Position numbers and translations under genes: made by a program. From Nostoc linckia NIES-25 (GTDB lineage Bacteria > Cyanobacteriota > Cyanobacteriia > Cyanobacteriales > Nostocaceae), in the NCBI RefSeq assembly GCF_002368035.1, contig NZ_AP018222.1, positions 124,001-188,000 of the forward strand: a stretch of DNA of 64,000 nucleotides. Direction: 5' to 3'. The notes under the pieces were generated by a model that was not told where the DNA came from, did no database searches, and saw only the letters and a list, made by a program, of their open reading frames with translations. This document shows positions 16,879 to 25,363 of the stretch, piece after piece. Numbering within the stretch: the first letter of the stretch is position 1; every line of letters starts with the position of its first letter.

Positions 16879-18282
16879 ATGCCGGAAACATTAGTTGGAA
16901 CTGATTTAGCCTACTACTTAATCGCTTTTGACGCTAATGGCAAAGAACGCGCAAATAATGGAGAGTTAATCAGCCAAACAGTACTAAATATAATATCTGA
17001 ATCTAGGAAATCTGGGCAGCCAATCACAGATGTTTTTTTGATGAGCCACGGATGGCAAGGTGACATTCCTGCGGCAAAAGATCAATATGACAGATGGATT
17101 GCAGCTATGGCTAAAAACGAAGCTGATATTCAAAAAATGCAACAGTTAAGGCCAGGATTTCGCCCATTGTTAATTGGTCTGCATTGGCCTAGTAAGCCTT
17201 GGGGAGATGAAAACCTGGATGCAGTCACCACAGACAAAACAATTGTGTCTTTTGAGGTTACAGATAATTCTCAGGAAGAGTTAATTAATCAGTATTCTCA
17301 GAGTATTGCTGATACTGAAGCTGCTAGAGATGCCCTCAGAACAATTTTTTCAGCAGCAACAGAATATGACGTTGCACCCGATACATTACCATCTGAAGTA
17401 CGTGAAGCTTATAAGGTTTTGATTAAGGAAGCATCTTCAAGCAGTGAAGGAGAAGATGCAGATGGCTGGAGTGAAAGCGAATCTTTAAATTTAGATCCTG
17501 ATACTGTATATGAAGCTAGCCTTGCACAAGAAGAGGGAGATGTCAGCTTCGGAATTGAGACAAGTGTGAAATCAGCGGCTGATGCATTCTTGAACGTTCC
17601 GAGATTGTTATCTTTCTGGAAAATGAAAGATCGAGCTAGGAAAATCGGTCGAACCAGCGGCTTCAATTTGTTAAATAGACTCCAACAGGTGACAGATAAT
17701 AGCGTGCGATTTCATCTGATGGGGCACAGTTTTGGATGTATTTTTGTCTCAGCCATCGTAGCAGGTACTGACGATAAAAAGTTACTCCGTCCGGTTAATT
17801 CTCTTGCTTTAATACAAGGCGCTTTTTCACTCTGGGGTTTCTGTGCAAATGTCCCCTATAGAAACAATTGTCATGGTTACTTCCGCTCTATTATTACTGG
17901 TAATAAAGTTGCAGGGCCAATTATTACTACCCAATCTATATATGATAAGGCTGTCAAGAATGCCTATCCTATGGCGGGGACACTGGGAATACTTGGCGGT
18001 CAAGATATAAACTTTGACGTTGATACCTCAATTTATCCTGGTGTTGGTGGCGTTGGTTGTTATGGAATCCAAGGTGATGGTTTGAACATCAGCACCGACA
18101 TAACATACATGCAACCTCTGGACAAACCTTACAACTTTGAACCAGGAAAAATTTACAACCTCAACAGTAATGATTATATTTATGTTCCTCCTAGCTTACT
18201 AGATCAGTTTGTAGGCGCTCACAATGCCATTGACAAACCAGAAGTAGCTCATGCTGTGTGGTCAGCAGCTTTTGGTAGTTAA
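16879..18282 (+). CDS. Alpha/beta-hydrolase with GHSFG elbow, first gene of a putative conflict/cell-death locus
   Basis: A 467-residue protein. The N-terminal strand ends in MSHGWQGD (His57), the usual oxyanion-hole HGW of alpha/beta-hydrolases. A long acidic, Ser/Glu-rich insertion spans about residues 130-240. The nucleophile elbow is GHSFG with Ser284, and a candidate catalytic His is His448 (VGAHNAID) near the C-terminus. There is no signal peptide, so it is probably a cytosolic lipase/esterase-like enzyme or a peptidase of that fold. The ribosome-binding site AGAAGGA precedes ATG 16879. It lies 159 bp upstream of a C25-like peptidase with an almost identical leader (GAAATAGAAGGATT), suggesting joint origin and regulation. 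Substrate unknown. Confidence 0.75.
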   Translation: MPETLVGTDLAYYLIAFDANGKERANNGELISQTVLNIISESRKSGQPITDVFLMSHGWQGDIPAAKDQYDRWIAAMAKNEADIQKMQQLRPGFRPLLIGLHWPSKPWGDENLDAVTTDKTIVSFEVTDNSQEELINQYSQSIADTEAARDALRTIFSAATEYDVAPDTLPSEVREAYKVLIKEASSSSEGEDADGWSESESLNLDPDTVYEASLAQEEGDVSFGIETSVKSAADAFLNVPRLLSFWKMKDRARKIGRTSGFNLLNRLQQVTDNSVRFHLMGHSFGCIFVSAIVAGTDDKKLLRPVNSLALIQGAFSLWGFCANVPYRNNCHGYFRSIITGNKVAGPIITTQSIYDKAVKNAYPMAGTLGILGGQDINFDVDTSIYPGVGGVGCYGIQGDGLNISTDITYMQPLDKPYNFEPGKIYNLNSNDYIYVPPSLLDQFVGAHNAIDKPEVAHAVWSAAFGS

Positions 18283-18345
18283 AAGTCAAAATTAAAAGGT
18301 AAAAACAAAAAGAAAATTTCTGTAATTAATATTAGGAAATTTTCA

Positions 18346-18385
18346 GCGATCGCCTTTTCGTTATCAAAAAAATTAGGGCGATCGC
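18346..18385. repeat. HIP1 pair able to form a hairpin between the hydrolase and peptidase genes
   Basis: GCGATCGCC (18346-18354) and GGCGATCGC (18377-18385). Since HIP1 is itself palindromic, pairing is expected by composition and function is doubtful. Confidence 0.3.
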
Positions 18386-18441
18386 AACCATTTTTTTCTT
18401 TTCCCTTATCCAGCGAATTAGAAATAGAAGGATTGCATAAG

Positions 18442-20124
18442 ATGAGCATTGAACAACTGACACAAGAGCTATATTTCAATGGAATTGATGGTGCATCGGG
18501 AGATTATTTGTTGCCTCCTCTGACACCAGAGCAGGTTTCTAAAATTGCTCAGGGTGAAGAGTTCGACCCTACAGAAATCAGCGAACTCAAAAGAAAGGAT
18601 TCCCATGTTAAAGGTTTAGAACCCGACTTTGCGCCGATAGAAGGTGTAGATCCGAAAAACCTCGCAGAGACGGGTTGGGGAGTCATCTTCGCTTATAATG
18701 CTGACCCAGCAATCAGAGAAGCACTCAAGGAACTGTTAGAACATCGGCAAAGGCAAGCGACGAAAAATCAGGAAAATTACTATCAGGAATATATCGGAGC
18801 CAAGGGCTATCGTCCAGGGGAATCGAAGAATCAATTTTTGTCGCGTCATGGAGTTGGCCCTGGCCCTGCTGACCCAGATAAAATGCCTTATTATCTGTTG
18901 ATTGTTGGCGATCCGGAAACTATTCCTTATCGCTTCCAGTACCAGCTTGATGTCCAGTATGCTGTAGGTCGGATTTACTTTGATACGCCTCAAGAATATG
19001 CTCAGTATGCTCGCAGTGTCGTACAGGCTGAAACTACTGATTTAAATCTGGCTCGTAAAGCTAGCTTTTTTGGCGTGTGTACTAAAGGCGATGCGGCCAC
19101 TGAACTCAGTGCTAAGAACTTGATTCAGCCCTTAGCTGACTGGATGCTTGACGAGAACAAAGATAATAGTTGGGCAGTACAAACTTTACTTGCAGAAGAA
19201 GCTACAAAGGCGCGGTTAGCGAAAATATTAGGTGGTGAAGAAACACCTGCTTTGTTGTTCACTGCTAGTCACGGTATGGGCTTTCCCAACGGTGATGAGC
19301 GACAACTACGCCATCAGGGTGCTTTGCTGTGTCAGGACTGGCCTGGTAGAGAGTGGGGTAAAAAACCAATTCCCGAAGATTTTTACTTCTCTGCGGACGA
19401 TGTTGGCGATGATGCTAAGTTACTAGGGCTAATTGCCTTTCACTTTGCTTGTTATGGTGCCGGTACGCCTCGATTTGATGAGTTTGCTCATAGAAAAGGC
19501 TCCAATGAAAGATTACAAATCGCTCCTAATTCTTTTGTTGCTCCTTTACCCCGTCGCCTCCTGAGCCATCCCAAGGGTGGTGCTTTAGCTGTCATCGGTC
19601 ACGTAGAACGGGCTTGGGGTTGCTCTTTTGTTTGGGGACGCACTGGCAAACAATTGGCAGTTTTCCAAAGTACCCTCAAGAGACTTTTAGAAGGTCATCC
19701 TGTGGGGTCAGCTGTTGAATATTTCAACGAGCGTTACGCCGAACTTTCATCTGATTTGAGTACCGAACTCGAAGAAGTTAAATATGGCGCAATCCCCGAT
19801 CCGATGAATTTGTCTGATATGTGGACAGCAAACAACGACGCCCGTGGTTATGCCATTATTGGCGACCCCGCAGTTCGGTTAGTTGTGAGCGATAATTCAA
19901 GTGGCGATCGCGCAGTTATCGCAGCAATAAATTTACCGACTGCACCCACAACGCCCCAGATATCTGATACATCTGCCATCCAACAAGCTCAGACAAGCCT
20001 CAACCAAGCACTAGAACAATTTGCCAAAACAGTTGACCAAGCTTCAGGTGACCGTACCCAAAAGCTCCAAGCAGCACTTTCAGCGACAGTTAGTCTGCTG
20101 GAAACTTTGAAGAAATTGAGTTAG
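18442..20124 (+). CDS. C25/gingipain-like caspase-fold cysteine peptidase
   Basis: A 560-residue protein with the clan CD dyad in its expected strand-end contexts: His277 in LLFTASHGMGFP and Cys337 in AFHFACYGAGTP. Two further C25 hallmarks flank them: PYYLLIVGDPETIPY with a VGRIY strand before the dyad, and GYAIIGDPAVRL after it. The last 60 residues (TSAIQQAQTSLNQALEQF onward) form a predicted coiled coil that may bind a partner. There is no signal peptide, unlike secreted gingipains, so it acts in the cytoplasm. ATG 18442 is preferred to TTG 18433, which lies on the ribosome-binding site. It sits between a GHSFG hydrolase and a CHAT-STAND protein, fitting an executioner or processing protease in a regulated-death pathway. 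Cleavage specificity unknown. Confidence 0.82.
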   Translation: MSIEQLTQELYFNGIDGASGDYLLPPLTPEQVSKIAQGEEFDPTEISELKRKDSHVKGLEPDFAPIEGVDPKNLAETGWGVIFAYNADPAIREALKELLEHRQRQATKNQENYYQEYIGAKGYRPGESKNQFLSRHGVGPGPADPDKMPYYLLIVGDPETIPYRFQYQLDVQYAVGRIYFDTPQEYAQYARSVVQAETTDLNLARKASFFGVCTKGDAATELSAKNLIQPLADWMLDENKDNSWAVQTLLAEEATKARLAKILGGEETPALLFTASHGMGFPNGDERQLRHQGALLCQDWPGREWGKKPIPEDFYFSADDVGDDAKLLGLIAFHFACYGAGTPRFDEFAHRKGSNERLQIAPNSFVAPLPRRLLSHPKGGALAVIGHVERAWGCSFVWGRTGKQLAVFQSTLKRLLEGHPVGSAVEYFNERYAELSSDLSTELEEVKYGAIPDPMNLSDMWTANNDARGYAIIGDPAVRLVVSDNSSGDRAVIAAINLPTAPTTPQISDTSAIQQAQTSLNQALEQFAKTVDQASGDRTQKLQAALSATVSLLETLKKLS

Positions 20125-20159
20125 GGACTAGGGATTGGGGACTGGGGACTGGGAAAAAT

Positions 20160-20221
20160 TCCTCTCTCCATCTCTCCATCTCCCCATCTCCCTATCTCCC
20201 CATCTCCCCATCTCCCCATTT
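20160..20221 (+). repeat. CCCATCTC tandem microsatellite before the STAND gene
   Basis: About seven imperfect 8-bp units of the type CCCATCTC end only 7 bp before the ATG of the CHAT-STAND gene, leaving no Shine-Dalgarno sequence. A GGGGACTG-type tandem run precedes it (20126-20152). The two runs can base-pair partly (purine/pyrimidine complement). Confidence 0.65.
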
Positions 20222-20228
20222 CCAAAAT

Positions 20229-23200
20229 ATGAACACCTTCGAGATTACTATCCAGCGGAAATCAGAAAATAACTGGCCAATTGTTGTAGAACACACCCGA
20301 TTTGGCGAACTTCTGCCATTACGCTCCGAAGGTACTCTCGAACTCACTCCTGAAGAATTTCAGCAGCTAACTAGTTCTCTCGGACAGCCCAAAGACTACG
20401 GTAAATTGCTAGGAAAAAATTTATTTCGAGATGATGTACGCGATGCCTTTGTTGGTGCGATGCGCGAAAGTGACGAACCACTGAGAATGTTGCTGTTTAT
20501 TGAAGCATCAGATCCACAATTAAGAACTTTACGTTGGGAAAAACTCTGCGCCCCTATCGATGGTGAATGGGAGTTATTAGCACTAAACCAGCGAGTACCA
20601 TTTTCTTTCTACATTCCGGCAATTACTGACCGCCGCTTTCCCCCCATTGGGCGCCGAGACTTGCGGGCGTTAGTTTTAGTTGCTAGTCCCAGCGATTCCC
20701 AAAAGTATAAATTAGCTGAATTCGATGTTGCAGCCAGCGTCAATAGCGTCAAGTCTGCATTGGGGGAAATACCTTGCGATGTCCTGGCAACAGTTGATGG
20801 AGCCATTGGTTTACCGACAATCGACGAACTGTGTACTCACCTGAGCGATCGCAACAAACAATATACAATACTACATTTTGTCAGTCACGGTAGGGTAATG
20901 GATAATGGTGAAACCATTGTCTACTGGTCAAAAGCTGATAATACAGTGGAAGCCATCCCTGCAACACAGTTACTAGACCGGTTACGCCCATTACGTGGAG
21001 CCAAAGGGCTACCTCATTTTACCTTTCTTTGTACTTGCGAGAGCGCCAGCCCTGATGCCGAAGGATCGTTAGGAGGCTTAGGGCAAAGATTAGTGCGGGA
21101 TTTGGGAATGCCTGCGGTGGTCGCAATGACTGATAAAGTCACCATTAAAACAGCCGAAACGCTAATAGAAAACTTTTATAAACAACTCAGAGCATCGGGA
21201 GAAGTCGATTCTGCTTTGCATGAAGCAACAGCCACTTTAGCAAAGCGCGGCGATCTTACAGTTCCAGCATTGTTTAGCCGTTTGGGCGGGCGACCTTTAT
21301 TTACTGACCAACTCGATCGCCAACTAACCAACGCCGAAATCAAATATGGTTTACAATGTCTGGCTGAATTATTACCACAAAGAGCGCCAACACTGCAACC
21401 AAAATTCGAGATTCCTGCCCAAAAGCTAGAAAATATCTTAGGTGCAGATGCCGCAGCCTTGAGCAAAGAAGCCCTCAAAGAACGAGAACAAGCTTTAGAA
21501 GAAATTAACAATCTCTGCGAGGAAATACTAGACATCAACTTTCATGGTTTGGCGTTAGGTCACCAACCTCCAGTTTATGATTCTCGTTGTCCCTTCCGGG
21601 GTTTGTATCCTTTCCGGGTGGAAAACCGGGAATTTTTCTTTGGGCGAGAACAACTCATTACCCAACTGCAACAAAAGCTGACCGAACACAACTTTTTAGC
21701 TGTGTTAGGTGCTTCTGGTAGCGGTAAATCATCGGTAGTGTTAGGGGGTTTAATACCGCTGCTACAGGAAAAACAACCCGATTTGCAGTTAGCCTACATG
21801 ACACCAAGCTCTCATCCCATAGAAAAACTGCAAACTAGTCTTTCGCCAGTACAAGGGCAATGTTCAATATTAGTAATTGACCAATTTGAGGAATTATTTA
21901 CTCTATGTGCCGATGAAACTCAAAGGGCGACTTTCATCGAAAAATTGTTAAGCCTGATTGAATATCAAAAAGTCATCGTCACCATGCGGGCAGATTTTTG
22001 GGGCGAGTGTGCTAGCTACCGCCATTTAAAAGATTTGATGGAAGTTAAGCAAAAACTCATCGGGCCGATGGATGCGGGGGAATTGCGGAAAGCGATGGAG
22101 ATGCAAGCCGCCCAAGTGGGTTTGCGCTTTGAAGCAGGCTTGAGTAACTCAATTTTGGATGACGTGCAAGGCGAACCGGGAGCAATGCCACTTTTGCAAC
22201 ATGCATTGTTGGAGATGTGGAAGCGGCGACATGGTAGATGGTTGCGGTGTAGCGAGTATCAAGCCATCGGTGGTGTGAATATGGCGATCGCTCAAACTGC
22301 CGATGATTTTTACAATACCTTATCACCCCCACAACAAGACCAAGTTAAGAATATCTTTATCCGCTTAACTCGCTTGGATGAAAATGCCCTGGAAGGCGAA
22401 AAACGCCGAGATACAAGACGGCGAGTTTGGCTCGACGAACTAGTACCAGCTGGTGGTGATTTAGCAAGTACTAAACAGTTGGTGCAACAGTTGGCTGGGG
22501 AAGGAGCGCGATTAGTAGTTACCAGTGTAGACGAATCTACAAACCGCCAAGAAGTCGAGGTGGCACATGAAGCCTTAATTCGCTACTGGCCGCGGTTGCT
22601 CAAGTGGTTAGATGAGAACCGAATTAACTTACAATTGCGCGAAACTATCCGTCAAGCAGCTTTAGATTGGGAAAAGGAGCAAAAAGATGAAAACTATCTG
22701 GTGCATCGCGGAGGAAGATTAGAAGATGCTCAGGTATTGGCGAAACATACTAGTTTTTTGAATCAGTTAGAAGCTAACTATGTTACCGCTTGTATGGAAC
22801 TGCGCCAGCGCCAGCAAAAAGAAAAAGAAGCGCGTCGCCGTCGAGAAATCACGATAGCTTGGGGAGTAGCCTGTAGTTCGATTGTAGGCTTGATTGTGAC
22901 TGCTGCCTTGGGGTTCATGGCTTTATCTGAAAAACACCAAGCTGAAAAAACTAAAGCTGAGGCTCTAGGTCGATATTCCTTATCACTTTCTGATTATCAT
23001 CAAGATTTGGAAGCACTAGTCCAAGGAATTAAAGCAGCAAAAATCTTGCGAGAGCAAAACTTCACTCAACCCTTGGTTCTAGAAGCATTGCAAACAGTAG
23101 TCGATCGCGTCAGAGAACGTAATAGTTTGACTGGACATCAAAATAGGGTAAATAGCGTAGTTTTTAGTCCAGACGGGAAAATTCTTGCCTCTGCTAGTGA

Positions 23201-24995
23201 TGATAAAACTGTTAAACTCTGGGATTTAAACGGTAAGGAATTGCGAACTTTCAACTATGAAGAAAAGGTTACAAGCGTTGTCTTCAGCCCTAATGGTAAA
23301 ACTCTCGCTACTGCTCAAGACAAGACTGTCAAACTCTGGGATTTAAATGGCCGCAAACTAAAAAGCTTTAACAATAAATCAGAGGTCACAAGTGTTGTTT
23401 TCAATCCAGATGGTAAAACTCTGGCGGCTGTTGGTGTAGATAATACTGTCAAATTCTGGGATTTAAATGGTCGGGAAGTAAAAAAGATTAAATATGAGGA
23501 AACCTACATAGTTTTTGCCCCTGATAGTAAAACTGTGGCAACTCCTGGTGAAAATAATACTGTCAAACTCTGGGATTTAAATGGCAAGCAATTGCAAACC
23601 TTGAAAGGTTATAAGGAAACTATCACTAGTATTACTTTCAGTCCCAATGGTAAAACTCTGCTGACTACATATGAAGATAAAACTTTCAAACTCTGGGATT
23701 TAAACGGTAATGAATTTAAGAGCTTTCAAAAGAATAAAACTGACAGCGACACAACACAAGTCTTTTTTAGTCTTGATGGTAAAACTCTAGCTATTGTTAA
23801 TGAGGATAGTTCCATCGAACTCCGGAATTTAGATGGTGAAAAATTAGCAATATTTAAAGGACACGACCAAGGTGTGACAAGTGTTGCCTTCAGCTCAGAC
23901 GGTAAAACTTTGGCTTCTGCTAGTTATGATGGTACTATCAAACTTTGGGATTTAAAAGAAAAGCGATCGCTAACATTCAAAACCCTCACAGCGGAGGAAA
24001 ATCGTGATTTCCAAAGTGTTGCTTTGAGTCCTAATGGAAAAACTGTTGCCTCTGGGAACTCCAATAATACCATTGATATTCGCGATTTAAGTGGCAAAAA
24101 ACTACAAACTTTTCTTAGCCCTGAAGATTTTTCTAGTGTCATGAATATGGCCTTTAGCCCCGATGGTCAAATTATCGCCTCTACCACAGTTCAACTTTTC
24201 GTCAAAGGCAAGACAAAAAGTACTATTAAACTCTCAAGTTTAAACGGTGATAAATCAAGAATCCTTAGGGAAGATGAGGAATTTGTAAATAATATTGTTT
24301 TTAGTCCAGATGGTAAAACTCTGGCTTCTAGTCATAGCGACGCAACTATCAAACTTTTGGATTTAAATAGTAACAAATCTCAAACTTTCAAAGGGCATAA
24401 AGAATCTGTCAATAGTGTCGCCTTCAGTCCAGACGGGAAAACTCTCGCTTCTGGCAGTTATGACAATACCATTAAACTCTGGGATTTAAATGGTAATGAA
24501 CGACAAACTTTTAAAGGACATCAAGGAAATGTCAATATGGTTCTTTTCAGCCCAGATGGAAAAATCATTGCCTCTGCTAGTGAAGATAAAACCATTAAAC
24601 TCTGGGATTTAAACGGTAAACAATTACAAACCCTCAAAGGACATAAAGCAGGGGTAAATAGTATTACCTTTAGCCCAGATGGTAAAATCCTTATCTCTGC
24701 TAGTGGAGACAAAACTATTAGATTCTGGGATTTAAAAGGCAATGAATTACGAACTATTAAGCAAGAACAACAAATAGCTAATGTAATTTTTAGCCCCGAC
24801 GGTAAAAACTTAATTACACTTACTACAGCTTCTGGCGACGAAAAAGCTACAATATTTGTTTGGGACTTAGATCGGCTGGCTTTAAATCCACTCTTAGATA
24901 GTGCTTGTAATTGGGCACGAAACTATCTCACATATAACCAAGATATACCAGAAAATGATAAGCATTTGTGCGATAGTATCGGCACTATTCAATAA
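20229..24995 (+). CDS. CHAT protease - STAND ATPase - TM - WD40 (14 repeats) signalling protein
   Basis: A 1588-residue protein. Residues 1-370 form a CHAT (caspase-like) domain: LRTLRWEKL, then His220 in LHFVSHGR and Cys270 in FLCTCESA, the catalytic pair. A linker leads to FRGLYPFRVENREFFFGRE and a STAND NTPase with Walker A GASGSGKSS (Lys500) and Walker B VIDQFEELF (Asp551). A basic stretch and one membrane helix (about 874-899) follow. Residues about 967-1550 hold 14 WD40 units (SPDGKxLAS...KLWDLNG), enough for two seven-bladed propellers, and the end is the family tail DSACNWARNYL. In such proteins WD40 blades sense a ligand, the ATPase switches and the N-terminal effector acts. Blade-to-blade DNA similarity indicates recent repeat exchange. 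Role: sensor/activator of this locus (inference). Confidence 0.88.
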   Translation: MNTFEITIQRKSENNWPIVVEHTRFGELLPLRSEGTLELTPEEFQQLTSSLGQPKDYGKLLGKNLFRDDVRDAFVGAMRESDEPLRMLLFIEASDPQLRTLRWEKLCAPIDGEWELLALNQRVPFSFYIPAITDRRFPPIGRRDLRALVLVASPSDSQKYKLAEFDVAASVNSVKSALGEIPCDVLATVDGAIGLPTIDELCTHLSDRNKQYTILHFVSHGRVMDNGETIVYWSKADNTVEAIPATQLLDRLRPLRGAKGLPHFTFLCTCESASPDAEGSLGGLGQRLVRDLGMPAVVAMTDKVTIKTAETLIENFYKQLRASGEVDSALHEATATLAKRGDLTVPALFSRLGGRPLFTDQLDRQLTNAEIKYGLQCLAELLPQRAPTLQPKFEIPAQKLENILGADAAALSKEALKEREQALEEINNLCEEILDINFHGLALGHQPPVYDSRCPFRGLYPFRVENREFFFGREQLITQLQQKLTEHNFLAVLGASGSGKSSVVLGGLIPLLQEKQPDLQLAYMTPSSHPIEKLQTSLSPVQGQCSILVIDQFEELFTLCADETQRATFIEKLLSLIEYQKVIVTMRADFWGECASYRHLKDLMEVKQKLIGPMDAGELRKAMEMQAAQVGLRFEAGLSNSILDDVQGEPGAMPLLQHALLEMWKRRHGRWLRCSEYQAIGGVNMAIAQTADDFYNTLSPPQQDQVKNIFIRLTRLDENALEGEKRRDTRRRVWLDELVPAGGDLASTKQLVQQLAGEGARLVVTSVDESTNRQEVEVAHEALIRYWPRLLKWLDENRINLQLRETIRQAALDWEKEQKDENYLVHRGGRLEDAQVLAKHTSFLNQLEANYVTACMELRQRQQKEKEARRRREITIAWGVACSSIVGLIVTAALGFMALSEKHQAEKTKAEALGRYSLSLSDYHQDLEALVQGIKAAKILREQNFTQPLVLEALQTVVDRVRERNSLTGHQNRVNSVVFSPDGKILASASDDKTVKLWDLNGKELRTFNYEEKVTSVVFSPNGKTLATAQDKTVKLWDLNGRKLKSFNNKSEVTSVVFNPDGKTLAAVGVDNTVKFWDLNGREVKKIKYEETYIVFAPDSKTVATPGENNTVKLWDLNGKQLQTLKGYKETITSITFSPNGKTLLTTYEDKTFKLWDLNGNEFKSFQKNKTDSDTTQVFFSLDGKTLAIVNEDSSIELRNLDGEKLAIFKGHDQGVTSVAFSSDGKTLASASYDGTIKLWDLKEKRSLTFKTLTAEENRDFQSVALSPNGKTVASGNSNNTIDIRDLSGKKLQTFLSPEDFSSVMNMAFSPDGQIIASTTVQLFVKGKTKSTIKLSSLNGDKSRILREDEEFVNNIVFSPDGKTLASSHSDATIKLLDLNSNKSQTFKGHKESVNSVAFSPDGKTLASGSYDNTIKLWDLNGNERQTFKGHQGNVNMVLFSPDGKIIASASEDKTIKLWDLNGKQLQTLKGHKAGVNSITFSPDGKILISASGDKTIRFWDLKGNELRTIKQEQQIANVIFSPDGKNLITLTTASGDEKATIFVWDLDRLALNPLLDSACNWARNYLTYNQDIPENDKHLCDSIGTIQ

Positions 24996-25363
24996 TCAAT
25001 CTTAAACTGATACGACTGAGGCAATAAATAGCTGCAACTCTAATTATCATCTCATGATAATTCCTGAATTTGTCGTACAGCATCTATTTGCGCTTAAGTC
25101 GTAAATTCGCTAATTTTACCCAAAAAAATAATTATAAAAGCAGTAACTCTAAATATAACAAATTAGTTTTATTACCAATAGAAATTATTTATAAATATAA
25201 ATAATTAAACTAAAAAATTAATAATTTTTAATAGAAAAAATCACTTTTGTTTGCTGAATTTTTAAGTCTTATGCTATGTTTGATAGATTCCAGATTTTCA
25301 AAAATCTATCTAAGGCTAGATGCGTTTATTTGATGTCTGCGATTTTAAAAATTAGGAGCAAAA
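24996..25363. other. AT-rich spacer between the STAND and lipoxygenase genes
   Basis: 368 bp, very AT-rich between 25120 and 25250. GATAGATT (25282-25289) and AATCTATC (25303-25310) could form a small hairpin 54 bp before the lipoxygenase ATG. No terminator with a T-run is seen, so read-through or a separate promoter are both possible. Confidence 0.4.
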
